In this document: positions 18,110 through 27,532 of the stretch, piece by piece | Layout of the letters: every line of letters starts with the position of its first letter | How positions within the stretch are numbered: position 1 is the stretch's first letter | Assembly (NCBI RefSeq): GCF_900067135.1 | Contig: NZ_FJUR01000001.1 | Span: forward strand, 2,297,501 to 2,361,500 | Direction: 5' to 3' | Length of the DNA: 64,000 nucleotides | Source of the DNA: Rhizobium sp. 9140 | Lineage (GTDB): Bacteria > Pseudomonadota > Alphaproteobacteria > Rhizobiales > Rhizobiaceae | Made by a program: the position numbers and the translations under genes | Notes under the pieces: model-generated | The model's database searches: none | Told to the model about the DNA's origin: nothing | What the model saw: the letters and a program-made list of their open reading frames with translations, nothing else

Positions 18110-18988
18110 ATGTCCGATACATCAACGCCTGACACCGCACCCGGCACGCCCGATTTTTCAGCAAGCCTCGCCGCACTCCGCGAAAGCGATCGCGACCGCT
18201 ATCTCGCCTGTCTGCTTGCGCCCCCGGAAAAACAGGGGCCGCTAGCTGCACTCTACGCGTTCCACGCTGAGATCGCCCGGGTCCGCGATGTCGTGCGCGA
18301 GCCGCTTCCCGGCGAAATTCGTCTGCAATGGTGGCGCGATGCGCTGGAGGATACGACCGGCGCCAAAGCGGATGGCAATCCGCTCGCCGAAGCCCTGCTG
18401 CACACCATCCGCGACGCACATTTGCCAATCGGCGTACTGCTCGACATGATCGACGCCCGCGTATTCGATCTTTACGACGACCCGATGGAGAGCCGGAGCG
18501 CACTGGAAGGCTATGCCGGCGAAACTGCCTCGGCCATGATCCAGCTTGCCTGCCTCATCCTTGATCCGGAAGCGGCGCGCGGCTTGGCTGATGCGGCCGG
18601 CCATGCGGGCGTCGCTCAGACGATTGCCGGGCTCCTGATGCTCGCACCCATTCACCGACAGCGCGGCCAGGTCTATTTCCCGGCCGACCTCCTGACAGCC
18701 ACCGGGCTCGACCGGACATCCTTCCTGAATGGTGCGGATCGTGCGGCCGTCACACGGGCGGTACAGGCTCTGGCCGGTCTCGGACGGGAGCACCTCGGCA
18801 AGGCGCGGGCGGCATTGCCGTCCATCTCGCGGCAGAATCGGCCCGCCTTTGCGACGGTGGCGCTCGCCGAGAAGGTTTTCGTGCGTGCGGAGACGGCGGG
18901 CGCTGATATTTTCGACCATTCCATCGTTCCACCGCAATGGCGGCGGCAATGGTGGATGTGGCGCGCAGCCCAAAGCGGTCGCTGGTAG
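18110..18988 (+). CDS. squalene/phytoene synthase-fold protein, NDUFAF6-like
   Basis: 292 residues with the all-alpha isoprenoid synthase fold (LYAFHAEIARVRDVV near residue 47 and IRLQWWRDAL near 70). The two Asp-rich metal-binding motifs of true squalene and phytoene synthases are not intact: the second, usually DxxED, reads LAPIHRQRGQVYFP. This fits the NDUFAF6 branch, which is thought to be non-catalytic and acts in complex I assembly. The start is 14 bases after the Mth938-domain gene. Carotenoid synthesis is unlikely, since no crt genes are nearby. Confidence 0.85.
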   Translation: MSDTSTPDTAPGTPDFSASLAALRESDRDRYLACLLAPPEKQGPLAALYAFHAEIARVRDVVREPLPGEIRLQWWRDALEDTTGAKADGNPLAEALLHTIRDAHLPIGVLLDMIDARVFDLYDDPMESRSALEGYAGETASAMIQLACLILDPEAARGLADAAGHAGVAQTIAGLLMLAPIHRQRGQVYFPADLLTATGLDRTSFLNGADRAAVTRAVQALAGLGREHLGKARAALPSISRQNRPAFATVALAEKVFVRAETAGADIFDHSIVPPQWRRQWWMWRAAQSGRW

Positions 18989-19141
18989 CCTGCGGCACAT
19001 TCGCGCAAGCCACGCGCGCTACAGAAATTCTCGATCGGGTTGCCGGAGATTGCCTGCGGTGTGCGGCAAGCGATAACGGCGGCATCAACATCGGGGTGAG
19101 GCCGGTTCGTGTTACGTTTGTCCGGAGAATGGAAAGACGCG

Positions 19142-19555
19142 ATGATATCCTGGTTTGCCATCGTCGCATCGCTGTTTGCAGCGGCCTACATCTACCAGCG
19201 CATGAAGCGGCAGGAAGCCGAGGATCTGTCGGTACCGGACGAGGGGCAGGCCATTCTCGATTTCGGCCGCGCCTTCCCCGATGAGGCGATCCGGGCTATC
19301 CATCCCACAGCCGACGGCCATGCCTTCTTCGTGAGGCTGCATGACGGCAAGGCGGGCATCGTGCTGTCGCAGGGGCGGCACTACCTCTGTCACCTGATCG
19401 TTCCCGGCAAGGTACGGATTACCCATGCCCAAAGCGGCCGCGGCCTCGCTTTGTCGTTCAACGACACGGCGACGTTCGATGGAACCTACGAGTTTGCCAA
19501 TGCCGAAACGGCCGCCGAGGTCTCTCTCTGGATCCTCGGCAGCTTCAGTTCCTGA
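19142..19555 (+). CDS. small membrane-anchored protein of unknown function
   Basis: 137 residues. One N-terminal membrane helix (MISWFAIVASLFAAAYIYQRM) is followed by a soluble domain of about 115 residues with alternating hydrophobic positions that suggest beta strands. I do not recognise the family. ATG 19142 is chosen because it begins the membrane helix; the frame also stays open back to 19109. It ends 20 bases from the stop of convergent trmFO. It may belong to the secDF operon, but the 153-base gap before it leaves that open. Confidence 0.7.
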   Translation: MISWFAIVASLFAAAYIYQRMKRQEAEDLSVPDEGQAILDFGRAFPDEAIRAIHPTADGHAFFVRLHDGKAGIVLSQGRHYLCHLIVPGKVRITHAQSGRGLALSFNDTATFDGTYEFANAETAAEVSLWILGSFSS

Positions 19556-19575
19556 ACCGGACGGACAGGCCAGAC

Positions 19576-21009
19576 TCAGGCGGACTTGAGCAGTCCTTTG
19601 TCCTCACCAAGCCAGGCGGCGCAATCCGCAAGGGCTCTGTTCGCGACAAGGCCCTTCTTGACGATCGCCTTGTCCTTGCCGCGAAAGCGCTTCACGCCCT
19701 CCGGCTTGACGATGGCGCCGGGATCGAGTGGCGGGAACAGACCGAAATTCACATTCATCGGCTGGAAGGAGCGCTTGCCTGGCTCTTCGTCCGAGACGAT
19801 ATGCCCGCCGGTGATGTGACCGAGAAGTGCGCCGAAGGCCGTGGTCGGCGGCGGTAGATGCGGAGCCTCTCCCTTGCGTTCGGCTGCCGCGAACCGACCG
19901 GCGAGAAGCCCGATGCTGGCGCTCTCCACATAGCCTTCGCAGCCGGTGATCTGACCTGCAAAACGCAAGCCAGAACGCGATTTCAGCGTCAGGGAATGAT
20001 CGAGCAGGACGGGCGAGTTCAGATAGGTGTTGCGATGCAGGCCGCCGAGGCGCGCGAACTCAGCCCGCTCCAGGCCGGGAATCATACGGATGATGTCGGC
20101 CTGCGCGCCGTATTTCAGCTTCGTCTGGAACCCGACCATGTTGTAGAGCGTGCCGAGCGCGTTGTCCTGCCGAAGCTGCACGACGGCATAGGGCTTTACG
20201 GTCGGGTTGTGCGCATTGGTGAGGCCCATCGGCTTCATCGGACCATGGCGAAGCGTCTCGCGTCCGCGCTCCGCCATGACCTCGATCGGCAGGCAGCCGT
20301 CGAAATAGGGCGTTCCCTCCCATTCCTTGAAGCCGATCCGGTCGCCGGCGATCAGCGCATCCACGAACGCATTGTATTGCGCCTCGTCCATGGGGCAGTT
20401 GATGTAGTCCTTACCCGTGCCACCGGGACCGACTTTGTCGTAGCGCGACTGGAACCAGCAGACATCCATGTCGATCGTCTCGGTATGGATGATCGGCGCA
20501 ATGGCGTCGAAGAAGGCAAGCGCGTCCGCGCCCGTCTGCGCCTGGATGGCCTCGGCGAGCGCCGGCGCGGTCAGGGGGCCGGTGGCGATGATGGCGAGAT
20601 CCCAAGCCTCGGGCGGCAGCGCGGAGACTTCCTCCCGCGTCAGCTCGATAAGCGGATGGTCGCTGATCGCCTGCGTGACCGCCGCCGAGAAACCTTCGCG
20701 GTCGACCGCAAGCGCGCCGCCAGCCGGCACCTGATTGCGGTCGGCGCACGCCATGATCAGCGAGCCCGCAAGCCGCATCTCGGCATGCAGCACGCCGACG
20801 GCGTTGCTGGTGGCATCGTCGGAGCGGAAGGAGTTGGAGCAGACCAGCTCGGCAAGATGGTCCGTCTTGTGTGCCTCGGTTTCGCGCACGCCGCGCATCT
20901 CGTGCAGGATGACGGGAATACCGGACTGGGCGATCTGCCACGCGGCTTCACTGCCGGCCAGGCCGCCGCCGATGACATGAATGGGGGAGTAGGAGCTGTG
21001 CTTCGTCAT
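19576..21009 (-). CDS. trmFO: methylenetetrahydrofolate-tRNA-(uracil-54-C5)-methyltransferase TrmFO
   Basis: Flavoprotein that makes ribothymidine at position 54 of tRNA, using methylene-tetrahydrofolate as carbon source. The 477 residues start with the FAD-binding [18 protein letters not shown], and include [13 protein letters not shown] (the conserved catalytic Cys region near residue 50) and [18 protein letters not shown] near the C-terminus. The frame is open to 21069, but ATG 21009 ([12 protein letters not shown]) is the family start. It is transcribed against the secDF cluster. Confidence 0.96.
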   Translation of the reverse strand: MTKHSSYSPIHVIGGGLAGSEAAWQIAQSGIPVILHEMRGVRETEAHKTDHLAELVCSNSFRSDDATSNAVGVLHAEMRLAGSLIMACADRNQVPAGGALAVDREGFSAAVTQAISDHPLIELTREEVSALPPEAWDLAIIATGPLTAPALAEAIQAQTGADALAFFDAIAPIIHTETIDMDVCWFQSRYDKVGPGGTGKDYINCPMDEAQYNAFVDALIAGDRIGFKEWEGTPYFDGCLPIEVMAERGRETLRHGPMKPMGLTNAHNPTVKPYAVVQLRQDNALGTLYNMVGFQTKLKYGAQADIIRMIPGLERAEFARLGGLHRNTYLNSPVLLDHSLTLKSRSGLRFAGQITGCEGYVESASIGLLAGRFAAAERKGEAPHLPPPTTAFGALLGHITGGHIVSDEEPGKRSFQPMNVNFGLFPPLDPGAIVKPEGVKRFRGKDKAIVKKGLVANRALADCAAWLGEDKGLLKSA

Positions 21010-21095
21010 GGCGCGTTCATAGAGCAAAACGGATCGGCCCGGAAGGGTGGGCACGTCGCGGTGCCGCATCTCTGCGCGCGCCCTTTACAAACGAA

Positions 21096-21119
21096 AGCGG
21101 CGCCCCGAAGAGCGCCGCT
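21096..21119 (-). terminator. terminator of the first DUF1127 gene
   Basis: On the minus strand, arms AGCGGCGC and GCGCCGCT enclose TCTTCGGG and are followed by TTCGTTTG. It lies 27 bases after the stop of the DUF1127 gene and before trmFO. Confidence 0.75.
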
Positions 21120-21145
21120 GGCATACAGTCTCGTAAATCCGCCGA

Positions 21146-21289
21146 TTAACGGTAGGAGCGCGAGGCGATGTTACGAATGTCGAAACGCGTAATGCCGATG
21201 TCCGACAGGGCGTGGTTCGACAGGTTGCCGAGTTCGGCAACAGTGCGCCGGTAGTTGATCCAGCTCTTGGCGATGCGAATGGGGTTCAT
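21146..21289 (-). CDS. DUF1127 small protein (copy 1)
   Basis: 47 residues: it begins MNPIRIAKSWINYRRT and ends IASRSYR, with the family pattern W-x3-R-x-T-x2-E-L-x2-L-x5-L-x-D-I-G-I. It is basic, cytosolic and too short for most ORF callers. In Agrobacterium and Sinorhizobium, related 47-residue proteins have been linked to phosphate, carbon and RNA turnover. Function of this one is unknown. It shares its architecture with the copy at 21589, and each has its own terminator. Confidence 0.88.
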   Translation of the reverse strand: MNPIRIAKSWINYRRTVAELGNLSNHALSDIGITRFDIRNIASRSYR

Positions 21290-21390
21290 GGTCTTATCCT
21301 TCGGTATCATGGTGAGCGGCATGCATTTCAGCCATCTCGTTGACGCTGGTTATACGCCCATGGTTTGGGAAGGTGGAGTGCAAAGACTAT

Positions 21391-21417
21391 GCATCTGCCA
21401 TGCATTTGTGCAGATGC
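21391..21417. promoter_or_regulatory. inverted repeat upstream of DUF1127 copy 1
   Basis: Perfect 8-bp arms GCATCTGC and GCAGATGC are separated by 11 bases that include TGCATTTGT. It is about 100 bases before the DUF1127 start, in a stretch with several TGCA motifs. It could be an operator or part of a leader RNA. The regulator is unknown. Confidence 0.4.
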
Positions 21418-21527
21418 CTGCACATTTAGCACGCATCCAGTCTGTCTGACCAATTTTGTAGCGTATCATTGACAGAACCCGGGACGGGTCAGAGAGCAAC
21501 GTCGGAGCGCTTTGATCTGACAAACGA

Positions 21528-21558
21528 AAACGCCCTCCGGCAGGACCGAAGGGCGTTT
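21528..21558 (-). terminator. terminator of the second DUF1127 gene
   Basis: Minus-strand hairpin with arms AAACGCCCT and AGGGCGTTT and an inner CCGG/CCGA-like pairing, followed by TTCGTTTG. It starts 31 bases after the DUF1127 stop. Confidence 0.8.
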
Positions 21559-21588
21559 GAATCTTTGAAGCCTTTCGGCTGATAGTGC

Positions 21589-21732
21589 TTAGCGAACAGC
21601 CTTGCGAGCAACGCTGAGAATCTCGCTGCGGCCGATGCCAAGGTCGTTCAGTTCGCGATCGCTCATGCGGCCGAGTTCCGAAACGGTCTGACGATACTTG
21701 CGCCATGTGGAGAAAGAGCGGGTGATGTTCAT
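21589..21732 (-). CDS. DUF1127 small protein (copy 2)
   Basis: 47 residues: MNITRSFSTWRKYRQTVSEL at the N-terminus, then GRMSDRELNDLGIGRSEI and a basic end. It shares W, R-x-T, E-L-G, L-x-D-L/I-G-I-x-R with copy 1 at 21146, and the two have the same length, which points to an old tandem duplication. GGAAAC lies upstream of ATG 21732. The upstream frame stays open to 22137, but that part has no coding character and crosses a tRNA promoter region, so the short form is right. Confidence 0.9.
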   Translation of the reverse strand: MNITRSFSTWRKYRQTVSELGRMSDRELNDLGIGRSEILSVARKAVR

Positions 21733-22070
21733 GTCCGGTTTCCTTTTTGGAAGTGCCGGCATGTCGCACCGGCGCGTGGTCATGACGCTGATATAGCCAA
21801 TCAAATCGATTAGAGGCAGGGTGTTTGCTGCATCGCACCCATGCGGCCCGCGCAAACCTCGCCAAGGGGAAGGAGCGGGCGGTGAGGACGAGGGCTCGGG
21901 AAGGAGAAGGTGATATCCCTGCGCGCGATCACCGGAAAACCGCATTTTCCCTTTGATCCCCAGGGAACGGGTGTTATAGAGACGCCGCGCTCGGGAAGGC
22001 CTGGACCCGGTTGCAGCAGGAATCTCGTCATTTCCGCTCATCCGTAGAGACCAGGCAGCCGCTTCTGAAC
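21733..22070. other. intergenic region before tRNA-Leu, no gene seen
   Basis: 338 bases with the DUF1127 promoter on one side and the tRNA promoter on the other. TTGATC (21953-21958) and TTATAG (21974-21979), 15 bases apart, are a weak promoter candidate for the tRNA. Around 21858-21905 a purine-rich stretch resembles one arm of the palindromic extragenic repeats seen at 23917, but I could not find a partner arm. Confidence 0.4.
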
Positions 22071-22155
<85 letters not shown>

Positions 22156-22307
22156 GATAGACGAATGGGTCGGTATAGATCCGGCGGCAGCGCTGTTTTG
22201 CTTGCAAAATGGCGTTCGATTTGCGTAAAGCCACTCCCGGCACCCGGATCGGCTCGCCTGAAGCATTCAATGGCAGAGCCCTGTCAACGTGAAATGAAGG
22301 TTGGAAC

Positions 22308-23795
22308 ATGCAGGTTATCGAAACGCTCGCGGATGGGCTGAAGCGCGAACTCAAGGTCGTCATCCCGGCAAAGGACATGCAGGCGCGCATGAACGAGCGC
22401 CTCGCCGATGCCAAGGACAAGGTCAAGATCAACGGCTTCCGTCCGGGCAAGGTACCGGTTGCACATCTCAAGAAGATGTATGGCAAGTCGATCATGGCCG
22501 AGCTCGTCAACGAGCTGGTCCGCGACAAGCCCACCGAGATCCTGTCGGAGCGCGGCGAAAAGTCTGCGACCCAGCCGGAAGTGGCGATGACCGAGGACGA
22601 GGCGGAAGCCGAAAAGATCCTGAGCGCCGAAGCCGATTTCGAATTCACGCTTGCCTATGAAGTCATCCCGGCCATCGAGCTGAAGGACGTCAGCGGCATC
22701 AAGATCACGCGTGAAGTGGTCGATATCACCGAAGACGAAGTTACCGAGCAGATCATGCGCATCGCGGAAAGCGCACGCACCTTCGAAGACAAGGCCGGTG
22801 CAGCCGAAAATGGCGACCGCGTCACGATCGACTACCTCGGCAAGGTCGATGGCGAAGCCTTCGACGGCGGCAAGGACGAAGACGCGGAGTTGGTTCTCGG
22901 TTCCAACCGGTTCATCCCCGGCTTCGAAGAGCAGCTGGTCGGCGCGTCTGCCGGTGACGAGAAGACGATCACCGTCACGTTCCCGGCCGAATATCCGGCT
23001 GCGAACCTTGCCGGCAAGGAAGCCACCTTCGACATCAAGGTCAAGTCGGTTGCCGCCCCCGGCACTGTCGAGATCAACGACGAACTGGCCACCAAGCTCG
23101 GCGTCGAATCGGCTGACAAGCTGAAAGAAATCGTCCGCGGCCAGATCGAGAGCCAGTACGGCTCGATGACGCGCCAGAAGGTGAAGCGTCAGATGCTCGA
23201 TCAGCTGGACGAAATGTACCAGTTCGATACGCCGCAGCGCCTCGTCGATGCCGAGTTCGAAAACATCTGGCGCCAGATCAACACCGATCTGGAACAGGCC
23301 GGCAAGACCTTTGCCGATGAAGAAACGACGGAAGAAGAAGCCCGCGTCGAATACCGCAAGCTTGCGGAACGCCGCGTTCGTCTCGGCCTCGTTCTCTCGG
23401 AAATCGGCGAAAAGGCCGGCGTCACCGTGACGGACGAAGAAATGCAGCGTTCGCTGTTCGACCAGCTGCGCCAGTTCCCCGGCCAGGAAAAGCAGATCAT
23501 CGACTACTTCCAGAAGACCCCGGGTGCTGCCGCTTCGCTGCGCGCCCCGCTGTTCGAAGAAAAGGTGGTCGATCATCTCCTTTCTGAAGTCAGCGTGACC
23601 GACAAGACGGTCAGCAAGGAAGAGCTGATGGCAGATGACGAGGACGGCAACGACAAGTCGGCCAAGACATCTGCCAAGAAAAAGTCGGCTGCCAAGGCCG
23701 AAGCTGCCGAAGGCGAAGAGACTGCCGAAGCCGCTGCACCGAAGAAGAAGGCCGCTTCCAAGAAGAAGGCCACGGACGACAGCGCCGCCGAGTAA
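22308..23795 (+). CDS. tig: trigger factor (ribosome-associated chaperone / PPIase)
   Basis: Folds nascent chains at the ribosome exit. The 495 residues have the ribosome-binding tail ([18 protein letters not shown] near residue 44), the FKBP-type PPIase domain (about 160-250: [20 protein letters not shown]), and the C-terminal arm domain. A lysine/alanine-rich tail of about 50 residues ([15 protein letters not shown]) extends past the usual end, as in rhizobial homologues. The tRNA-Leu gene lies 152 bases upstream; a strong terminator follows. Confidence 0.97.
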   Translation: MQVIETLADGLKRELKVVIPAKDMQARMNERLADAKDKVKINGFRPGKVPVAHLKKMYGKSIMAELVNELVRDKPTEILSERGEKSATQPEVAMTEDEAEAEKILSAEADFEFTLAYEVIPAIELKDVSGIKITREVVDITEDEVTEQIMRIAESARTFEDKAGAAENGDRVTIDYLGKVDGEAFDGGKDEDAELVLGSNRFIPGFEEQLVGASAGDEKTITVTFPAEYPAANLAGKEATFDIKVKSVAAPGTVEINDELATKLGVESADKLKEIVRGQIESQYGSMTRQKVKRQMLDQLDEMYQFDTPQRLVDAEFENIWRQINTDLEQAGKTFADEETTEEEARVEYRKLAERRVRLGLVLSEIGEKAGVTVTDEEMQRSLFDQLRQFPGQEKQIIDYFQKTPGAAASLRAPLFEEKVVDHLLSEVSVTDKTVSKEELMADDEDGNDKSAKTSAKKKSAAKAEAAEGEETAEAAAPKKKAASKKKATDDSAAE

Positions 23796-23817
23796 TCGGC
23801 GCGCAGTCCGGATATGG

Positions 23818-23849
23818 AAAACCCCGCCGGTTTCGCCGGCGGGGTTTTT
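23818..23849 (+). terminator. rho-independent terminator of tig
   Basis: A-rich 5' flank, arms CCCCGCCGG and CCGGCGGGG, loop TTTCG, then TTTTT. It begins 23 bases after the tig stop. Confidence 0.92.
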
Positions 23850-23916
23850 CGTTTTGGGGGTGTTTGGCTTTAAATGTTGGCTTGCAAAGCTGAATTCAGC
23901 CCTCTTATGCGCGGCT

Positions 23917-24071
23917 GCCCCTCACCCTAGCCCTCTTCCAACATGCGGGGAGAGGGGACGCGGTTGCGCTTTCGGTTTCTTCTCCGAGATCACGCAGGCA
24001 GGTGCAGGCGGCTGACGCGGCGTCCCTTCGCCCCGCGCGCGGGAGAAAGTCGCGGCAGCGGGATGAGGGGG
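23917..24071. repeat. palindromic intergenic repeat, RIME-like
   Basis: Ends with mirrored sequence: GCCCCTCACCC at the left and GGGATGAGGGG at the right. Inner segments CTCTTCC / GGGGAGAGGGGA and CCTTCGCCCCGCGCGCGGG match the CCCTCACC...GGGGAGAGGG style of palindromic extragenic repeats common in rhizobia. About 155 bases in all, between tig and sthA and outside any gene. Copy number cannot be counted here. Confidence 0.6.
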
Positions 24072-24102
24072 ACTTCGTCTGCAGCCGGTGCTTCACCCAT
24101 TC

Positions 24103-25512
24103 TCAGGGCGTGCTGCTCTTCAGGTCGCCCATGCGGTTCCAGGCGTCGAGACCGGCGATCTTGTAGGCTTCCGCGAGCGTCGGGTAGTTGAAGGTGTTCT
24201 CGACGAAATACTCGACTGTGCCCTTCAGGTTGAGGACGGCCTGGCCGATATGGACGAGTTCGGTTGCACCTTCGCCGACGATGTGGATACCGAGAAGGCG
24301 GCGGGTCTTGAGCGAGAAGATTAGTTTCAGGAGACCGGAATCGAGGCCCATGATGTGCCCGCGCGAGGTCTCGCGGAAGCGCGCGATGCCGCATTCGTAA
24401 GGAATGCCGCGGGTTTTTACTTCTTCCTCGGTCAGGCCGCAGGTCGAGATCTCGGGAACGGCATAGATGCCGTAGGGGAAGAATTTTGGCGGCTCTTTGG
24501 CGATGGCGCCAACGGCCACACGTGCCGCGATCCGGCCCTGTTCCATGGAGGTTGAGGCAAGGCTCGGGAAACCGATGACGTCGCCCGCCGCGTAGATGTT
24601 GGGCACGGAGGTCTGGAACGTCTCGGGGTTGACGCTGAGCCGTCCGCGCGTATCGGCCTGCAGGCCGGCGGCAGCAAGGTTGAGCGACTCGGTCGCCCCC
24701 ATGCGCCCGGCTGCAAACAGCACCATCTCGCAGATGATCACACGCCCGCTGTCGAGGGTGATCTGGCATTTGCCGTCCGGCAATCGCTCCACCTTGTCGG
24801 CCTTCTGGCCGAGATGCAGCTTCATGTTGCGGTCGCGCAGCTGATAGGTGAAGTCCTCCACGATCTCCTTGTCGATGAAGTCGAGCATGGTCGATTTCGG
24901 GTCGATGATCGTCACAGCGGTATCGAGCGCGCTGAAGATCGTCGCATATTCGATGCCGATGACACCAGCGCCGATAACGGCCATGGAGCGCGGCAGTTCC
25001 TCGATGTCGAGAAGCTCGTCGCTGTCCAGCACGGTCTTGCCGTCGAAGGGAATGTAGTCGGGGCGGAAGGGCTTCGTGCCGACGGCAAGCAGGATGCTCG
25101 TGCCGGTGATCTGCACCACCTCGCCGTCTTCCTTGACGATCTGCATGGTGTTGACGTCGACGAAGCTCGCGCGTCCGCGGATATGCTGCACGCGGTTGCG
25201 GGCGAACTGGTGCTCCAGTACCTCGACCTCGTGGTCGAGGGTGATGATCAGGCGGCGGCGCAGGTCCTCGGCGCTGATCTGTTCCTTGACGCGATAGGCG
25301 CGCCCGTAGAAGCCGCGTTCGCGCCAGCCGGAGAGGTTCAGCGCCGTCTCGCGCATCGTCTTCGAGGGAATGGTGCCGGTGTGCACGGAAACGCCGCCGA
25401 CGCGTTTGCCCTGCTCGATCACCACCACTTTCTTGCCGAGCTTGGCGGCCTGGATGGCGGCGCGACGGCCGGCGGGGCCGCTGCCGACGACGATGAGGTC
25501 ATACTGCATCAT
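24103..25512 (-). CDS. sthA: soluble pyridine nucleotide transhydrogenase
   Basis: FAD-dependent enzyme that moves reducing equivalents between NADPH and NAD. The 469 residues have the N-terminal FAD motif VVGSGPAGRRAAIQAA, the GGVSVHTGTIPSKTMRE segment that has no redox Cys pair (this separates SthA from lipoamide dehydrogenase and glutathione reductase), the second Rossmann motif VIGAGVIGIEYATIF, and the C-terminal dimerisation domain. Two ATGs in tandem (25512, 25509) are possible starts. It stands alone, with gaps on both sides. Confidence 0.94.
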   Translation of the reverse strand: MMQYDLIVVGSGPAGRRAAIQAAKLGKKVVVIEQGKRVGGVSVHTGTIPSKTMRETALNLSGWRERGFYGRAYRVKEQISAEDLRRRLIITLDHEVEVLEHQFARNRVQHIRGRASFVDVNTMQIVKEDGEVVQITGTSILLAVGTKPFRPDYIPFDGKTVLDSDELLDIEELPRSMAVIGAGVIGIEYATIFSALDTAVTIIDPKSTMLDFIDKEIVEDFTYQLRDRNMKLHLGQKADKVERLPDGKCQITLDSGRVIICEMVLFAAGRMGATESLNLAAAGLQADTRGRLSVNPETFQTSVPNIYAAGDVIGFPSLASTSMEQGRIAARVAVGAIAKEPPKFFPYGIYAVPEISTCGLTEEEVKTRGIPYECGIARFRETSRGHIMGLDSGLLKLIFSLKTRRLLGIHIVGEGATELVHIGQAVLNLKGTVEYFVENTFNYPTLAEAYKIAGLDAWNRMGDLKSSTP

Positions 25513-25677
25513 GGAATGTTTCCGATAGGAGGATGAATCGTTGTGCGTTGCGGTAAATGTCGCGCGTCAATGCCCTATAGGTCAATCATGGAGACTGTGT
25601 GAACGACGCAAATTGGCGAGAAACCGACAGCGCGGCAAGCCCTGCGCGAGCTTGAGCGGCCGCGCGCAGGAAAGCCC

Positions 25678-26496
25678 CTAGATAAGGCGCAGGCCCCGGA
25701 GGCTCGCATGACCGTCGCGGCCGATGATGATGTGGTCGTGGACCGTGACGCCGAGCGGCTTGGCCGTGTCGATGATGGTCTTCGTCATGTCGATATCCGC
25801 CCGTGACGGCGTCGGATCTCCCGAGGGGTGGTTGTGGACGAGGATGACGGCGGTCGCCGAAAGCTCCAGCGCCCGCTTGACGACTTCGCGCGGATAGACG
25901 GGGGTGTGGTCGATCGTGCCTGTCTGCTGGACCTCGTCGGCAATCAGGGCATTGCGCTTGTCGAGGAACAGGATTCGGAACTGCTCGCGCGTCTCATTGG
26001 CCATGGCCGCATGGCAATAGTCGATCACCTGCGACCAGGAGGAGAGTACCTTCTTGCCCCGCAGCTCGCTTTTCAGCATGCGGTGGGCAATGGTCGAGAC
26101 GAGCTTCAGGTCGAGAGCTACGGCCTCGCCGATGCCCTTGATCTCCTGCAGCAGCGCCGGCGGCGCACCAAGGACCCCGGAGAGGGTGCCGAACCGGTCC
26201 AGAAGCGCCTTGGCGATCGGCTTGGTATCGCGGCGCGGGATGAGGCGGAACAGCAAAAGTTCGAGCAGTTCGTAATCGGCAAGCGCCGTATCGCCATTGT
26301 CGCGGTAACGGCTTCTCAGCCTGTCGCGATGTCCGTGATAATGCGCCTCGTCGGCATCTTTCGCAGGCGGTTTTGGCGTAAACCTTCCCTGTCTCGATGG
26401 TGACGGGGGGCGGGCCGGCTGGTCGGCGAAGAAGCCGCGCTCATCCGCAGGCTCCGGCGCGTCGCCGTCGAGATCGAAGGGAGGTTTCGTGCCCAT
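25678..26496 (-). CDS. radC: RadC-family JAB-domain protein
   Basis: 272 residues: a disordered N-terminus of about 50 residues, a helix-hairpin-helix region ([18 protein letters not shown] near 115) and a C-terminal JAB/MPN metalloprotease-like domain with [16 protein letters not shown], the H-x-H-x7-S-x2-D zinc motif. The name RadC comes from an old DNA-repair report that is not well supported; the function is not settled. Its start codon overlaps the map stop by one base (TGATG), so the two are one transcription unit. Confidence 0.92.
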   Translation of the reverse strand: MGTKPPFDLDGDAPEPADERGFFADQPARPPSPSRQGRFTPKPPAKDADEAHYHGHRDRLRSRYRDNGDTALADYELLELLLFRLIPRRDTKPIAKALLDRFGTLSGVLGAPPALLQEIKGIGEAVALDLKLVSTIAHRMLKSELRGKKVLSSWSQVIDYCHAAMANETREQFRILFLDKRNALIADEVQQTGTIDHTPVYPREVVKRALELSATAVILVHNHPSGDPTPSRADIDMTKTIIDTAKPLGVTVHDHIIIGRDGHASLRGLRLI

Positions 26497-27326
26497 CAGG
26501 CCGCCGGCAAGCCAGGTCGGTCGAGACCGGCGGGCGAGAGCGTGAAGATCTCGCAGCCATCGGCGGTGACGCCGACGGCATGTTCGTATTGGGCCGACAG
26601 CGACCGGTCGCGCGTGACCGCCGTCCAGCCATCCGCCAGGACCTTCACATGCGGCCGGCCGAGATTGATCATCGGCTCGATGGTGAAGATCATGCCTTCA
26701 CGCATCTCGGGTCCGTCACTGGCCCGGCCGTAATGCAGAATGTTCGGTGCATCATGGAACAGCCGCCCGACGCCGTGGCCGCAGAAATCCCGCACCACGG
26801 AGCAGCGCTCTGCCTCCGCAAAGGTCTGGATGGCCTCGCCGATCGCGCCGATGCGTGCGCCGGGCTTCACCGCGGCGATGCCGCGCATCAGGCACTCATG
26901 CGTCACCTCCAGCAGCCGCTGTGCCGCGCGCTTGATCTCGCCGACCGGATACATCCGGCTCGAATCTCCGTGCCAGCCGTCCACCACATAGGTCACGTCG
27001 ATATTGACAATGTCGCCCTCGCGTAGCGGCTTGTCGTTGGGAATGCCGTGGCAGACGACATGGTTGATCGAGGTGCAGGAGGATTTGGTGTAGCCGCGAT
27101 AGTTCAGCGTCGCGGGGAGAACGCCATTCTCAATGCCGAAATCAAACACGAATCGGTCGATCGCATCCGTGGTGACGCCCGGCTTGACGATATCGACCAG
27201 CGCATCGAGACAGCGCGCGGTGATGAGGCAGGCCCGCCGCATCCCCTCGAAATCCTCTGGCGCGTGCAGTCGAATGACGCCGGTGTTTCGCGTGGGCGCG
27301 GCCGCCGCTTCGATGTAGTTGACCAT
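26496..27326 (-). CDS. map: methionine aminopeptidase, type I
   Basis: Removes N-terminal Met from new proteins; needs two divalent metal ions. The 276 residues show the pita-bread metal site: the two Asp of [14 protein letters not shown], His in [10 protein letters not shown], Glu in FTIEPMI, and a final Glu near the C-terminus. The first 25 residues are an extra extension. It heads a two-gene unit with radC. Confidence 0.96.
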   Translation of the reverse strand: MVNYIEAAAAPTRNTGVIRLHAPEDFEGMRRACLITARCLDALVDIVKPGVTTDAIDRFVFDFGIENGVLPATLNYRGYTKSSCTSINHVVCHGIPNDKPLREGDIVNIDVTYVVDGWHGDSSRMYPVGEIKRAAQRLLEVTHECLMRGIAAVKPGARIGAIGEAIQTFAEAERCSVVRDFCGHGVGRLFHDAPNILHYGRASDGPEMREGMIFTIEPMINLGRPHVKVLADGWTAVTRDRSLSAQYEHAVGVTADGCEIFTLSPAGLDRPGLPAA

Positions 27327-27532
27327 AGCCCGACTCTTCCTGCTTGCCTGTCTTGTGTCTTCTGCGGTTCTGGAGATCCCGCCTGGGCGACGCCTTGGGG
27401 GATGTCAAGCCGACCTCAAGTCTATGCTAAAGGCAAGGACGAATGTCGGCAATGAAGGCGATCAGAAAACCACCGTCCAAACCGTCGAAGTTCTGGAAAT
27501 ATTTGCCCTACCTGCGGGCACCGCCCGTTCGC

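Noticed and set aside
19858..21192. A 444-codon frame opposite trmFO
   Set aside because: Antisense to a clear TrmFO; no motif.
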